A stretch of 64,000 nucleotides of DNA from Macrostomum hystrix (Eukaryota > Platyhelminthes > Macrostomidae), in NCBI GenBank assembly GCA_950097015.1, contig CATNEN010000034.1:7210501-7274500 (forward strand), read 5' to 3'. The translations under genes were made by a program, and so were the position numbers. Shown here one piece after another: positions 31,197-43,273 of the stretch. How positions within the stretch are numbered: position 1 is the first letter of the stretch; the number at the start of each line of letters is the position of its first letter. A model generated the notes under the pieces. It was not told the DNA's origin. It worked only from the letters and a program-made list of their open reading frames with translations, and ran no database searches.

Positions 31197-32576
31197 ATCG
31201 ACCTAGTTTTTTGGGGCACACAGAGCAATGCTGGGACCGAACCTAGAGCTTTTGTTCGGCGTGCGGCTTTCCGGCGCTGTCAGTGGTTGAAACTGCTGCC
31301 TTATAATAGCAGTCCAAAGACCAGAAGATCGATGCGGTGAGCATGTCTGGCATTGGATGCGAGTAGCAAACCGAGAGGGGATTTTTCGATGTGGTGAGAG
31401 ATGAGTTAGCGCAGCATCGTTGATCATTTGAGGAGATAAAAGGATTTCGCAAGCTTCTGTGTCGCGAAATTAGCTTTTGTATGTGTTATATTTTGTAAAG
31501 CCAAACAGCATCACTGTCAAGGAGCGGCAAGATTACTTTCAGGTCATTTGCAGTGCTTATTTACAGGTCCTCAACACGGCATCTCTGCTAAATCTACTGG
31601 TAGCCTATGCTGAAAACACAATGTATTTGTGTTTTAAGTGTTTTAGACTCAGAAAATTCTGAGATCATCTTGGTGCATCGCAAAAAAGGAAGGAGCTTGA
31701 CTATCTGGGAAATTTGAATTTGTGACGTTAATTGCTCTGTCGCGTCAACAAAATATGTTCCCAAAGTTTTGTCACATCAGGGATTATCCAATCCAATCAT
31801 CAGGGATTAGGCTGTCGGGAGCAGCGGACTGAATGACCCAGGCAGCACAGCGAAGTAAAAGTACAGTCATGCTGCGATTTATCAAATTATCTGTATAAAG
31901 CGCATGCCGTTAATGTGTGCTGATTTCCCCCGAGAAGTTTACAATTTGTTTTCATGCAACTCCGTCGAATATAAATCGAAAGCACGGAAAGTTACAGGTC
32001 AAACAATATCACTGTTCTGTTCACTGTTGACTACCTACGCCTCAGGACAGCTGTTCTACTCGTATGATTATTGTCATCTCTATGATATACTACTTTGCTA
32101 GAGCTCCAGTGGTTCTCGTTGCTACGGGCGTTGCCCGTTAGATATGAAGTCGCCGTTTATAAACGGGTTTTAACTTTAAACCCGTTTTTAACACAATAGG
32201 TTCTCCTGCGCAGCACCCTTAAAGCACGGAATCATTCGCGTTATCATATCAAAACAAAAATTATAAAACTACGAGAAAGACTGATGGAATGGTCGAAATC
32301 TATCTTAAAATAAGATTTTACAATATAATTAGTCTCTGCGTTTCGTTGGTCTCCACATTTAGGCTTCTATTCGATCATACGAGTACAAAAAGCAGTTGCA
32401 TTTGTCTGAAAAGCTCACTGAGAAGCTCATTGCTACGAAATCAAGAGCAAGTTTTAACTAGTCTTTGTTCTATTTAAATCTACATAAACTATATTCTAAC
32501 ATAAAATTTTTATACTCGGTTTAACCTTTTTAGTCTTCAAGCAAAAGCCACTTCTTGTTTTTCAAGTGTCCTTCCC
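31197..32576. other. Intergenic between the two mGluR genes
   Basis: 1.4 kb that should hold the promoter of gene A and the 3' UTR of gene B. I see no convincing core promoter or AATAAA at a fixed place. The sequence is AT-rich, with a short GTTTAAACGGGTT-like direct repeat near 32150-32190. Confidence 0.4.
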
Positions 32577-35500
32577 TCACTGCCAATCTTGCCAATTCTC
32601 GTCCAGCCGAGAACTGTTGATTACAGACGAACTCCGATGCCCCACAGAAGTTGCTGTCAGCACGAAGACGCTGCCGAAGCCGCTGCCGAAGCCAGTCTGG
32701 GTGACGCAGTCGCTGTGCCTGCTGGAGTGGGTCACCTGGGTCTGGGTGGCGCGCGCAGTTGATGTCGGCGGTGAATGGCTGAGCAGAGCGACGAGCTCAA
32801 CTGCAATGAGCGTGATAGAAATAAGTAGGCAACTCAATCAAATGTTTGCTCATGCAAAGCAAAGACTCACAGCCTGTCTGAGAACAGTCATCCATCTGCT
32901 TCTTGCTGGACAGCAGCTGCTTGGCTTCGGGCAGCTCTGAGAGTTTGTCAGGCGGCAGCAGCTGCTGGCCTCCCTGCAGCTGGTCCGACTGGCGCACGTT
33001 GAGGTCTGGGCGGAGCAGGATGATGTACAGCTTCGGGCCGAGTAGACAGGCTAGAGTCACTGAGGCGGAGAGTGACATGGCGAAACACAGCGTTGCTATG
33101 CGGATGTGCACGAAGGCGCCGGTCAATGAGTAGCACGGCACGAAGCCAAGCCAGATCACGCAGGTGCTGTACATGCTGAAGCCGATGTGCTTGGTCTCGT
33201 TGAAAGCATCCGGAATGTTTCGGGCGAAGAAGGCGCAGAGGGTGCAGAGCAGCACTAGCAGCATCGGATACGCCAGGCCAATCAGGTACAGCGGACCAAT
33301 CAGGGTTGAGCAGACCAGCTGGTGGCGCTCACGTGATGGGAAGTGACTCACTGCTTTCGGCGGCTGCAGCAGGAGCCAGACAATGAGCACGCAGAGCTGA
33401 ACTCCAACCAGCAGCAGAAACAGAAGAACCTGAAAGATTAAAATTGTTTTTTTCTTTTAAAAGGAAGAAATATTCCTTTAATGATAGAATGATCACAGAG
33501 AGATATTTCAAATGCCTACAATTTTTTGTGTACCTCTTAAAAATTGAACCAATCTATATGAAAATCCAGAACACGGGCTAAAATTTTCCACTCTATCCGA
33601 TTAAATACCTTCCAGTATCACAAAACATCGCCATCGTCGAGACATTCAACGATTGTCTTCGGTGTCTGTCTGCCGCCCCCTTCCCCGCTGGGCTTGCTAC
33701 TGTGTGTGAGGTGCCTGTGTCCAGGGGTCTAGATGGCGCGATGGGCGACTCCCGCCTAGTTCGCCGGCCTGGTGGCATGCCGTTCCTGCGCTTGTGCGTC
33801 AAGTGCCCCAGGCCCCCCTGCAAATAAATAAGTCTTCGGGGTGTCTAGTGGTAAAAAGCACCAATACAGTATAATTTCATTGCATTATACTGCATTAATT
33901 ATATTGCTAAGTTTTCTATTTTAAAACCAATGGGGATTCGCCATAGAGGTTTTTACAGAGCAATGTTAGCTGTCCTTGTCACCGGGGTCTTCGACAAAAA
34001 TCGATGAATATCTCAAAGATGCTGATGACTGCCGAAAATCGATCATTCGGTTTGGGAGCTACCGTGAAGTAGGCGGTGGGTATTTGAAATTCCCTAAGGG
34101 GGAAATGAGCGTGGCCAACTGTGGCCTAGCGTGGTCTACTCTTAACAAAGCGGTCTCGCCATATTCAGGAATTAGAAGATGACCTGTGTGAGAGTCTCAA
34201 ATCCGCGACGACCCGTTCTGAAGTGTCGCTCAAGGCGCACCGTCTTGATTAGCAGGGCCGATGAGCAGACGGCGAAGCTGAAGCCGACAGCGAACCGCTG
34301 GGCGCCGCAGAGCCAGCGGCTGGGCCGGGCGCAGAGTAGGAAGGTGGCCGAGAAGCAGAGAATGAGTCCCAGCAGCAACATCAGGCTGAGCTCCCAGCCG
34401 GAGGCCTGAACCACAGCGCTGTCGCGGTGTCTAGCGAATGCGCAGAGAGCGAGCAGCGCTGCTACGACACCGATGGAGGCGAGGGTCATCGCTACTGCAG
34501 CCATCGGGTGACTGTAGGTAAGAAACTCCTGGTGAAACGGGTGCCAAATTTTTATCTTGTATTTTATCACTTTCAAGTTTTCTCTGTCGTCAGCGGCATG
34601 TGTGGCATTCACTAGTCTGAACGATTCTTCTGAGCGAGCTGCATTAATCCAAGAACGAAATGCAGGGATTTGGGCTCATTCGGTCCGTTGGATTTCTCTT
34701 CTGCGATAATTGCTTTCCTCTCGGCCAAATCCTTAACGCTGGGCTCGACATGCACTAGCAATATCTGCTTCGCTATCAGCCAAAGCTTCTCGTATGAGAT
34801 TAACTCTGCAGAGCGTTTCTGTATGTCTCACCATAACGATACGCTCGCACAGTTTCCCATCGCTTGACGGCTTGGTACCGCGCTGGCAGGGTGAGCATTG
34901 CCGCTTGTCCTCACCCACCACGTGATAGTCCGGACAGCGGACACACACCCAGCAGCTGCACTCTCCAGGCGAGACCTGTCGCACGAAGCTGTCTTGACAC
35001 TCTGGCCGACAGGCCGACATCGGCGGGAGGCTTCCACCGCCGCGGAAGCGCAGTCGCTCCCAGTCGAGCTGGACGCCTCCGCGGGCTGCGTCGAAGCGTC
35101 CGACGTCCCGCCAGGCGTAGCCGCCGCCGCTCGCCTCGTCAGCCTGGAAGTTGAGAATTCGATAGCGGGGCGGGCCGTCAGCAGTTCTAGGCGTGAAATG
35201 AACGTCGATGCCAGCGAGTCCGGTGAAGTCGACAGACTTCAGCTCGGCTAGAAGCTCCGCGCCGCTTGTGGCAAGTCGGTGGAGGCACTCCTGGTGGGTT
35301 GCGCCTGTGCTGCACAGACGGGCCCGAAGATTCTGCGGTGCAGTTTAGGCGACGAGTTCAGCTCACCGAGTTAGTACATACGAGCTAATTTCTTAAAGAA
35401 AATTTCAGGCACAAATCGGGAACCGTTTAGCTCTATTAAATAATTAAATTCGAATGCTTCACAATCACATTTGCATTCCCAAGACAGCGTCTCACCCGCA

Positions 35501-37700
35501 GAGCCACGGCGAACGCCATCACAGCGTCGCTCACAAACTGCAGCTGCGGCTCCAGAACGAACTTCGCGTCCGACTCCGACATGCGCAGTTCCGGCCCGCA
35601 CATCTCCTTGTGCCGCTGGTTGTACGGCGTCTGCGGCCCGCCCGGCAGCCAGCAGTCGAAGTAGTCCTCCCAGAACTCGGCGAACCACGGGTTCCGAGTG
35701 TTTGTGTCAGGTCGCAGGCCCAGGAAGTACTCCTTGAAGCCTGCGATCGGCTCTGCCAGCGGCTGTACTGTCACGGCGCCCTCAACCTGGAGTTAATTTA
35801 GATTTTAATTCGATGTGGCACTTGGACAGATGTCATGAAACAGACGGTGGGGACTTCTGGCGACTGCCTTAATGCGTGTACAAGCGCCATTTACGTATCT
35901 TCCACATCGCCACACGCCCTCTAAAGGCACTACTCAGAGTAGCAATGTTAAAGCATTCTAGGTGAAACACATTGAACGTACCGCTCTCTCATTTCCGTCC
36001 CTATAGGCCATCGGTCGAGCGCCCCAACCGTCCGAGCCAATCCAGGCGAACTTGTCCGAATAGTTGAGCTGCGTCACAGCCGACATGAAGTCGCCAACCT
36101 CCTGGTCGGAGCCGAATATTATAACGCCTGAGTTGTGCGGATCAGCGATACGAAGTTCGGTGTGAAGTGTTCGATTTCGAGCGTCACCTATGTTTAGCAT
36201 CGATTAGATTCAGTTACCTTTCGCGCCAAGCCCATCGTACAGGCTCTGATGGTTGAGCAAGCGCTCTATCTTGCCATAGTAATCCTCTACTTTGGCCAGC
36301 TTGGAGTCGCGAGGCAGAGTCTCAATTCTAGCCAGACAGATGTCGCTCTCTCTGAATAGTCGCTCCATTTGCTCAAGAGCCTGTGGGTCAAAGTGCTAGG
36401 ATCGTTACTAGGCTGCCTGATCTTAGTACGCAAACAATACACTGTTCCTTTCTAAACTATTTTGTTTCATCAGTTGCGTCCAGAAAATTTCATAGTTGAT
36501 ATGAATTCTGACTATGTCAATCAGCTTCGTACAGTTAATTTTTTTGTCTGGTAGATTAACTTCAGACGAGGCCTAGCAATTTTTAAGGCAATAAGAACGA
36601 ACCCCTCTGCCATAGCTGGAGTCCTCGTACACAATAGACACATACGACCAGTTAAAAAGCTTAGTGAGCTCCACAATGGCCATAGCCTGGTAGGCGTCAG
36701 ATGGTATCGTCCGTAGGAAGAATGGGAATCGATCCTTGTCCGATAATTGTGGCGCAGTTGAAAAGAAGCTTATCTAATCGAATGTAATTTGCGAACGCAG
36801 CATCAATTTTTTTCCGGAAATCTTTCAATCAATGTTGAAGCATTACCTGAGGAATTTCGAACAGTTTCAGCAGTGACGCCACGTGGCTCGACGTGATGGA
36901 AGACGGGGCGCCAACAACGCCAGTGATGAGAGGCGGTCCTTCGCCTTCAACACCGATGCCAACGCCGAAGCTGGGACGCCGGCTGCAAGCGGCCTGGCCT
37001 GAGCTGATCTTCGGCGAGGCTGCGGGTTCCCCATGAAATTCAAGTGACGGAAACTGAACCGCTACTAGCAGTGGTCCCAGCGGAATCGAGCGTCTTTCTG
37101 AATTACAAAAATTGGTTTCCCTTGGGCAAAGGTTAGAACTCTCGACCTCTTGATCAGTATAGTAGTAAAGCTGCAGCCCGCCGGCCCATCAGGGTCCGTT
37201 GCCCCTGCCCATCGGGGTACGGTCATGCACACTGCCTTGTCGTGGCGACCCGGCTTCATTACGGCTCTGATTCCTCCCTTGGTTCCGGAGTCACGAGAAC
37301 TAAAGTGTCCTCCTCTAGGCTGTCGTTTGGATCCCTGGGTTCGCAAGGTCACCACCACTGGCTGGCGGGGCCGACGGACTGCTCGTCTAGGCAGTTGGCT
37401 AGGGAGCCAACGGACGTTGATGGCTCCCGCCGCCAGCAACCGTTGGTGGCCCAGACCAGGGCGGAGCACTGCCCCGGGTCCGATTACTACGACAACCGCA
37501 TCGGCGTCGCCCGGGAAAAGAAATGCCACTGCAGCGACGAAGCGAGCAATTCCACCTTAGTTCCAGCCCGTCCACTGAATCTGTTCGCCGAACCAGCGGC
37601 ATCACCGACATCTCTGACCTCGTGTGTGGTAACGTTGTGGCGCTGCTTTTAGGGGCCATCGGCTCGTGCCCCTTGTAAGCGGCTCACCGCAGCCAACAGC

Positions 37701-37734
<34 letters not shown>

Positions 37735-38213
37735 GCAGCAATTCGAAGCCAGTCCTAGCTGGCCATTCGCCCTGCCTCACCCTTGATGAAGTCCACAGCC
37801 TGGTCCAGTCCGTAGGTGTCACGATCGCAGTCGTCCTTGATGTAGGTGCCAAGGCTGATGTTTGGCCCGGCCAGGCCCAGCCTGTTGACCCAGTCCAGCG
37901 TGAACAGCATGGCCTCCAGAGCCTGGACACCGCCCTGCGGCATGACCGGACCGCAGACTCGATCTTCCGAGCGCGAGTGCACCATCATCAGACCGCCCAG
38001 GTAGATGTCGCCCCTGATTAACACGCGCTGCTCTTTCACCGGCCACTGGTGCCAGCGACCGTCTCGACCGGTGAAGTTCACCAGCTGCTGTCGCCACGAG
38101 GAGCTGCTACCGTTTTGGCCGTCCTTACCGATGGCTTTGCCACCGGTTGACAAGAAGACAGCTATAAGCCAAAAAATGACTGGCACCGGGGTCGGCAGAT
38201 AGCAGAGCTGCAT
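32577..38213 (-). CDS. Metabotropic glutamate receptor-like GPCR, gene B
   Basis: Ten exons with matching phases: 38213-37781, 37097-36847, 36773-36603, 36380-36218, 36187-35982, 35786-35496, 35332-34832, 34555-34184, 33429-32871, 32800-32577; about 1056 codons, normal for the family. Start is ATG at 38213 (the in-frame TTG at 38222 is not needed). After a signal peptide come GDIYLGGLMMVHSRS and the ligand-domain motifs GVVGAPSSITS, STAPQLSD, LFNWSYVSIVYED and GSDGWGAR, so the Ser, Thr, Asp and Arg positions that hold amino-acid ligands appear present. The cysteine-rich domain has CRPECQDSF and CSCWVCVRCPDY. Seven membrane helices follow, ending GPKLYIILLRPDLN, then a Gln- and Ser-rich tail. 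It would signal through G proteins at the plasma membrane. The intron between exons 4 and 5 is only 30 bp. The acceptor at 34555 is weak but is the only one I found that keeps phase 0. Confidence 0.9.
33540..34110. repeat. Dispersed fold-back repeat in mGluR B intron 8, split by a SINE
   Basis: Left part (33550-33660: AAAATCCAGAACACGGGC to ATCGTCGAGACATTC) matches 16870-16960. The right part (33955-34101: GGGGTCTTCGAC, GGGAGCTACCGTGAAGTAGG, GTGGGTATTTGAAATTCCC) matches copies at 16980-17060 and 29280-29330. It lies wholly within an intron. Confidence 0.6.
33663..33831 (+). mobile_element. 5'-truncated family-2 SINE
   Basis: Its sequence from about 33720 (TGTCCAGGGGTCTAG) to GGCCCCCCTGCAAATAAATA is the 3' half of family 2 in plus orientation, with an AAATA tail. 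GTCTTCGG on both sides (33655-33662, 33832-33839) is a likely target duplication. It inserted into the fold-back repeat. Confidence 0.7.
37110..37740 (+). mobile_element. GC-rich insertion with (CAA)n tail in mGluR B intron 1
   Basis: Intron 1 (37098-37780) is mostly a GC-rich block unlike its surroundings. It ends in GCAGCCAACAG and about eleven CAA/CAG triplets (37695-37739). A GC-rich body plus a 3' CAA repeat is typical of some non-LTR or SINE elements. No protein domain can be recognised in the frames that cross it, so the class is uncertain. Confidence 0.4.
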
Positions 38214-38459
38214 TCTTGCCAAAGACTCGAAAGCATATCAAATCAGAAAGCTATAGTTAACATATACACTGCGCATGAGCTTGGCTTGGGGGGGCTTATT
38301 TTGACAGTCCAATAAGAAATTCGCGATTCGCTGAGCCAGTTCGCGCACTAGATTAGCTTAAGCGTAAGAGCATTCCAGGATGATCTATATTTGATTATGT
38401 TTGCATACTGGCGCACAAACACACCACCAGTGATCGATGAAGGTCAGACAGCATCGGTG
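38214..38459. other. 5' flank of mGluR B
   Basis: Should include the promoter of gene B, but no clear motif is visible. It ends with TCAGACAGCATCGGTG, the left target duplication of the adjacent SINE. Confidence 0.35.
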
Positions 38460-38737
38460 GGACGCAGAACATGTTTACCTCTCGCACCAAGGTCCCTGAG
38501 CTCGATTCCGCAGCGAAGCCACATTTATTTGGGATGGGGTCGCGGATAGAGTAATTTACGCCCTTGTAGGCCAACCTCCAAGGCACAGATGTACACACCT
38601 GTGTGCCTGCGTACGGTGTCTGTGTGCGTCTGTGCTCAGGAGTCAGCGAAATGGGCAGAATTTCCCCCACGCTGGCTTCGGGTCTAGTGTCACCAAATGA
38701 CGTGCCATTGCCCGCAGCCCACCTGCAATAGTTTTTT
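38460..38737 (+). mobile_element. tRNA-derived SINE, family 1, copy 3
   Basis: Shares CCTCTCGCACCAAGGTCCCT, the B box GCTCGATTCC and the body ending CCCGCAGCCCACCTGCAAT with the other family-1 copies. An internal part near 38550-38590 is deleted. It is flanked by a 16-bp duplication with one mismatch, TCAGACAGCATCRGTG (38444-38459 and 38738-38753). Confidence 0.88.
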
Positions 38738-38753
38738 TCAGACAGCATCAGTG

Positions 38754-39269
38754 TTAAGAGAAGTCAAACTTGACGAAGGCATTGGCTTGCAGAATTCAAC
38801 TCTGGTCCTCTTGAGCCCATGAAGAATTATACTCGTAATACTATTAGCACCAAGCCTGGTTTAGCTAGCCTCAGAAACATTCATTAACACTTACCACGAT
38901 AATAACTGCTTCAGTGCTCGGCAAGGCACTAAGAAAGCTTCCTACTTGCACAAGTATTCGGACAAATTTTCGCTCGAATTCTTTCCGAAAGCCCTTTGGC
39001 CAACCGTGCTCAAGTGCCCGACATCACGGATAGCCGACATTTTGCTCGCATCCTTGCCCAATGAAGTAGGTGGGGGGGGCCGCATCAAGAGCCGATGAAT
39101 CGGTTAACCCAGAATGCCGCGACTTTCCAGCCAAAGTCAAGTGAAGCGAGAGAGAGGAGAGGAAAAGGCTACGAGTGCTCGCCAAGTCGAGTTGGTCATG
39201 CGCGACTAATTATGGGCTCGGCGGCAGAGAGAGCCGCACCTGGTAATCTTTTTCCTAGCTGCAGTCAGT
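38754..39269. other. Intergenic, no gene recognised
   Basis: Ordinary composition. No domain or RNA gene is seen. Confidence 0.35.
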
Positions 39270-39825
39270 GCTGATGTATTGATTGACACCTGAGGTAGTT
39301 GCAGTCAATTTTGGTGTATTGTAAGACACCTGAGGTAGTTGCAGTCAGTGTTGGTGTATTGATTGACACCTGAGGTAGCTGCAGTCAGTGTTGGTGTATT
39401 GTAAGACACCTGAGGTAGCTGCAGTCAGTGTTGGTGTATTGAAGACACCTGAGGTAGTTGCAGTCAGTGTTGGTGTATTGTAAGACACCTGAGGTAGCTG
39501 CAGTCAGTGTTGGTGTATTGAAGACACCTGAGGTAGCTGCAGTCAGTGTTGGTGTATTGAAGACACCTGAGGTAGCTGCAGTCAGTGTTGGTGTATTGAA
39601 GACACCTGAGGTAGCTGCAGTCAGTGTTGGTGTATTGAAGACACCTGAGGTAGCTGCAGTCAGTGTTGGTGTATTGTAAGACACCTGAGGTAGTTGCAGT
39701 CAGTGTTGGTGTATTGTAAGACACCTGAGGTTGCTGCAGTCAGTGTTGGTGTATTGTAAGACACCTGAGGTAGCTGCAGTCAGTGTTGGTGTATTGTAAG
39801 ACACCTGAGGAAGTTTAGTCATTTT
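39270..39825. repeat. Minisatellite, 39-40-bp unit
   Basis: About 14 units of ACACCTGAGGTAGCTGCAGT followed by CAGTGTTGGTGTATTGTAAG. Units with GAAG instead of GTAAG are 39 bp long, and five of them in a row keep frame, which explains the spurious 73-99 codon frames. Confidence 0.93.
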
Positions 39826-42800
39826 GGTGTTTGTGTTGTAAAATTGAAATAACCAAAGCCAATGAAGAGTACAGGCTTGCAATATTTTCCTATAACATAG
39901 AAGTGTATGTAGGTAATGTATAGTAACACAAACCAAAGCTGATAAATAGGTAATATATAATATAGTGACACTTATTCAAGCACTAAGATAAAAACGAATA
40001 TAAAAAAGAAGCTAGGGAGGGAGGCAGAGCCACAGCGATTAGGCAGCTGGTGTAAAATGATGAACAGGAAAAATCTAACCCACCCGATAGAATAGAGAAA
40101 GGGGACACGCGTACTCTACTAATAGTAGTACGATACCCTACAAGACGTGAAAAATACAACGCAGCCTATGGTGCTTTTTGTTAAACGAGAGACGAAAGAA
40201 ACAGTAAAAAAACAAGACAATCAAAACCAAATAAAACGAAAGCAAACCTATTGTAAATATCAACTGCGAGATCAATAATACAAAAAACGTTACAATTGTG
40301 AAACCCGGATAAAAAAGTGAAATTAGATGCTTAATAAAAGTTGCAAACACAGAGAACATAAAGCTGACAGTGGGATATATCACTAAGGCGGACCACAAAT
40401 TATGGGGATCACGATTAACAATTGAAGTAAGAGCAGCTAAAGAAGATCTAAAATCTGACAATTTTCTAAGCGCAGAATATTACATATTAGGTTTACATTT
40501 CAGTCCTCGGGTGTTGAAATGATTGGGAAAAAATAGCAGAAAAACACACCGACAGAAAATGTTAACTATTTAAATTGTGCAATTAGTTCAAGACACGCCA
40601 AAGTAAAAAAATTGTGCTTAAACATTTTACTGGACGCTTAACTTGATTACATAAAGTATTGTACAAGAATAAATGAAATTATAATTACACAAGTCGCTAC
40701 AATATCTAGAGAGCCTATGAGTACATAACCAATTAGGGAGGTAATAATATTAATAAGTTTGAAACAAAATATAAAATTAAACAACTCATAAATTTGCAGT
40801 CTTGCTGGAAATTTTTTTTTGTGTTTTTTTCTGCCAATAATAAGAAAGAGAATAAGAAAAAAACACAGAGACTAAATGCAGTGAACGCGAAAGCAGTAGA
40901 GATGCAGTGTGCAGCGCCGAAGAGGACCAATAGTTATAAAGACAGGCGATTTATTTAGTGGATGAATTCTATTACAAATAATATTATTACTAATCGCATA
41001 AAACACGCCCGATAATGAAAACATGAAGCTGGTGCAGGTTTTGTTTAAAAGCAGAAATTAAACATTAGGCGATAGCACACACACACACACGAATACTATG
41101 TTAACATTATTAGTGCCTTACATAGGTACAAATTTGACCACACGGCTAAGTAAATACAAGAGACACGAATAAGACACTCCGACTACCTTAGAAGAAAGTG
41201 TACAAAACTAGCAGGACTAATAAATATTTATTCATTTGCTTATTAAAAAATCCCATCAACATTTTAGCATTTTCCCACTGAGATAATCCCACATTTAATT
41301 CCTACTGATATTATCCCATATTTAATTCCCACTGATATTATCCCATATTTAATTCCCACTGAGATTATCCCATATTTAATTCCCACTGAGATTATCCCCT
41401 ATTTAATCCCTACTGATATTATCCAATATTTAATTCTTACTGATATTATCCCCTATTTAATTCCTACTGATATTATCCCATATTTAATTCCCACTGAGAT
41501 TATCCCATATTTAATTCCCACTGAGATTATCCCCTATTTAATTCCTACTGATATTATCCCATATTTAATTCTTACTGAGATAATCCCATATTTAATTCCC
41601 ACTGATATTATCCCATATTTAATTCCTACTGATATTATCCCATATTTAATTCCCACTGAGATTATCCCCTATTTAATTCCTACTGATATTATCCCATATT
41701 TAATTCTTACTGAGATAATCCCATATTTAATCCCTACTGATATTATCCCATATTTAATTCCTACTGATATTATCCCATATTTAATTCCCACTGAGATTAT
41801 CCCCTATTTAATTCCTACTGATATTATCCCATATTTAATTCTTACTGAGATAATCCCATATTTAATCCCTACTGATATTATCCAATATTTAATTCCCACT
41901 GAGATTATCCCATATTTAATTCTTACTGAGATTATCCCCTATTTAATTCCCACTGATATTATCCCATATTTAATTCTTACTGAGATTATCCCCTATTTAA
42001 TTCCCACTGATATTATCCCATATTTAATTCTTACTGAGATTATCCCATATTTAATTCCTACTGAGATTAACCCATATTTTATTCCTACTGAGATAATCCC
42101 ATATTTAATTCCCACTGAGATAATCCCACATTTAATTCCTACTGAGATTATCCCGTCTTCGATTCCCCAGTGAGATTATCCCGTCTTTAATTCCCCAGTG
42201 AGATTATCCCGTCTTTAATTCCCCAGTGAGATTATCCCCTATTTATTTCCCACTAGCATGATCTCGCCAAGCCTTAAAGTCTTAAAATACAATTCAAATG
42301 AGAGAAGAATTTCTCTGTAAATAAAACAATCCCAGCGAGTCCGGGTGCGCATTACCAGTAGAAACAAAAAGGCTTTATAAAAACGGCTTAGATAGGGAGA
42401 AAAAAGGAGAAGATAAAAAACGGATTATAAACAACAAGAAAAGCTGGCGAGAAGACATCTACATAAGCCCTATTTACAAAAACTACTTACCTATGGTTTT
42501 TTTATTACCGATTATCGCAAAATAAGCAATTAGTTCTTCAGTGCAAACCTACAATAAGCTATCATCTACGCGACCGAATAATTCAATAAAAAGTACACTC
42601 TTGTAGTGCGCGATAACTTAAGGACAGGAACAAAGAGAGGACACAAATTAACAAATGATAATAATAATTATAAATAGTGTTGACACGGAAGACACAACGC
42701 GAATAAGAGACAGGAAATATGCGAGGCAAAACCACGTTTCTCTTGTTAAGTTTTTGCGTTTGTGTGTTTGATACACATAAAATAATAAAAGGCCCAGCTA

Positions 42801-43273
42801 GCTAAAGTGACACACTAAATTAAGATAAGCTAGTCAAGACACCACTAAAATAAATACGCAGAAGATACTAGAACATAATCCGCACTCCATTGTCTAGCAT
42901 TTCAACGATCATTGTTTGCAGTTTTTATGCGAATAACAACGCCTTCTGGCTTTGCCTTCTACCATAGACTACGGAACTTATTGTCTCGTGTTGTTGTCTA
43001 TGGCAACGATCGTTTAAATTCTAGCCAGTCGCACAGTGCTTGACAACGATTGTTTTGCTATTACTTACGATCGCGACCGCTACAAATAATAATTATAGTG
43101 TACTCTTTATATTAGTTTTAGGACTGCATGTTCTAGCCAAAACAGATTCTACCAAAACTATCTAAAAATCAATAGGATGAGAAGAGAGAAGACAAGGAAA
43201 CAGAACGATTAGGCTGAAGAGGTAAAAATGTGAAAAGAAAATTGTTTCACAATATTCATTGCCAATTCTGCTG
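39826..43273. other. AT-rich region downstream of the RING gene
   Basis: 3.4 kb of AT-rich DNA on the 3' side of the minus-strand gene at 43274-44344; part of it may be that gene's 3' UTR. It contains the 27-bp array at 41255-42250 and short ACAC repeats near 41080. A minus-strand frame at 40138-40461 is hydrophobic (107 codons) but looks like a product of T-rich sequence. Confidence 0.4.
41255..42250. repeat. Minisatellite, 27-bp unit
   Basis: About 37 units of the type CCCATATTTAATTCCCACTG followed by AGATTAT. Variable positions are CCCA/CCTA/CTTA and GAGATTAT/GATATTAT. Late units (42150-42240) change to CCCGTCTTTAATTCCCCAGT. Confidence 0.93.

Noticed and set aside
40138-40461. 107-codon hydrophobic minus-strand ORF
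   Set aside because: Composed of Phe/Leu/Ile from T-rich DNA in an AT-rich region; no motif and no neighbouring exon.
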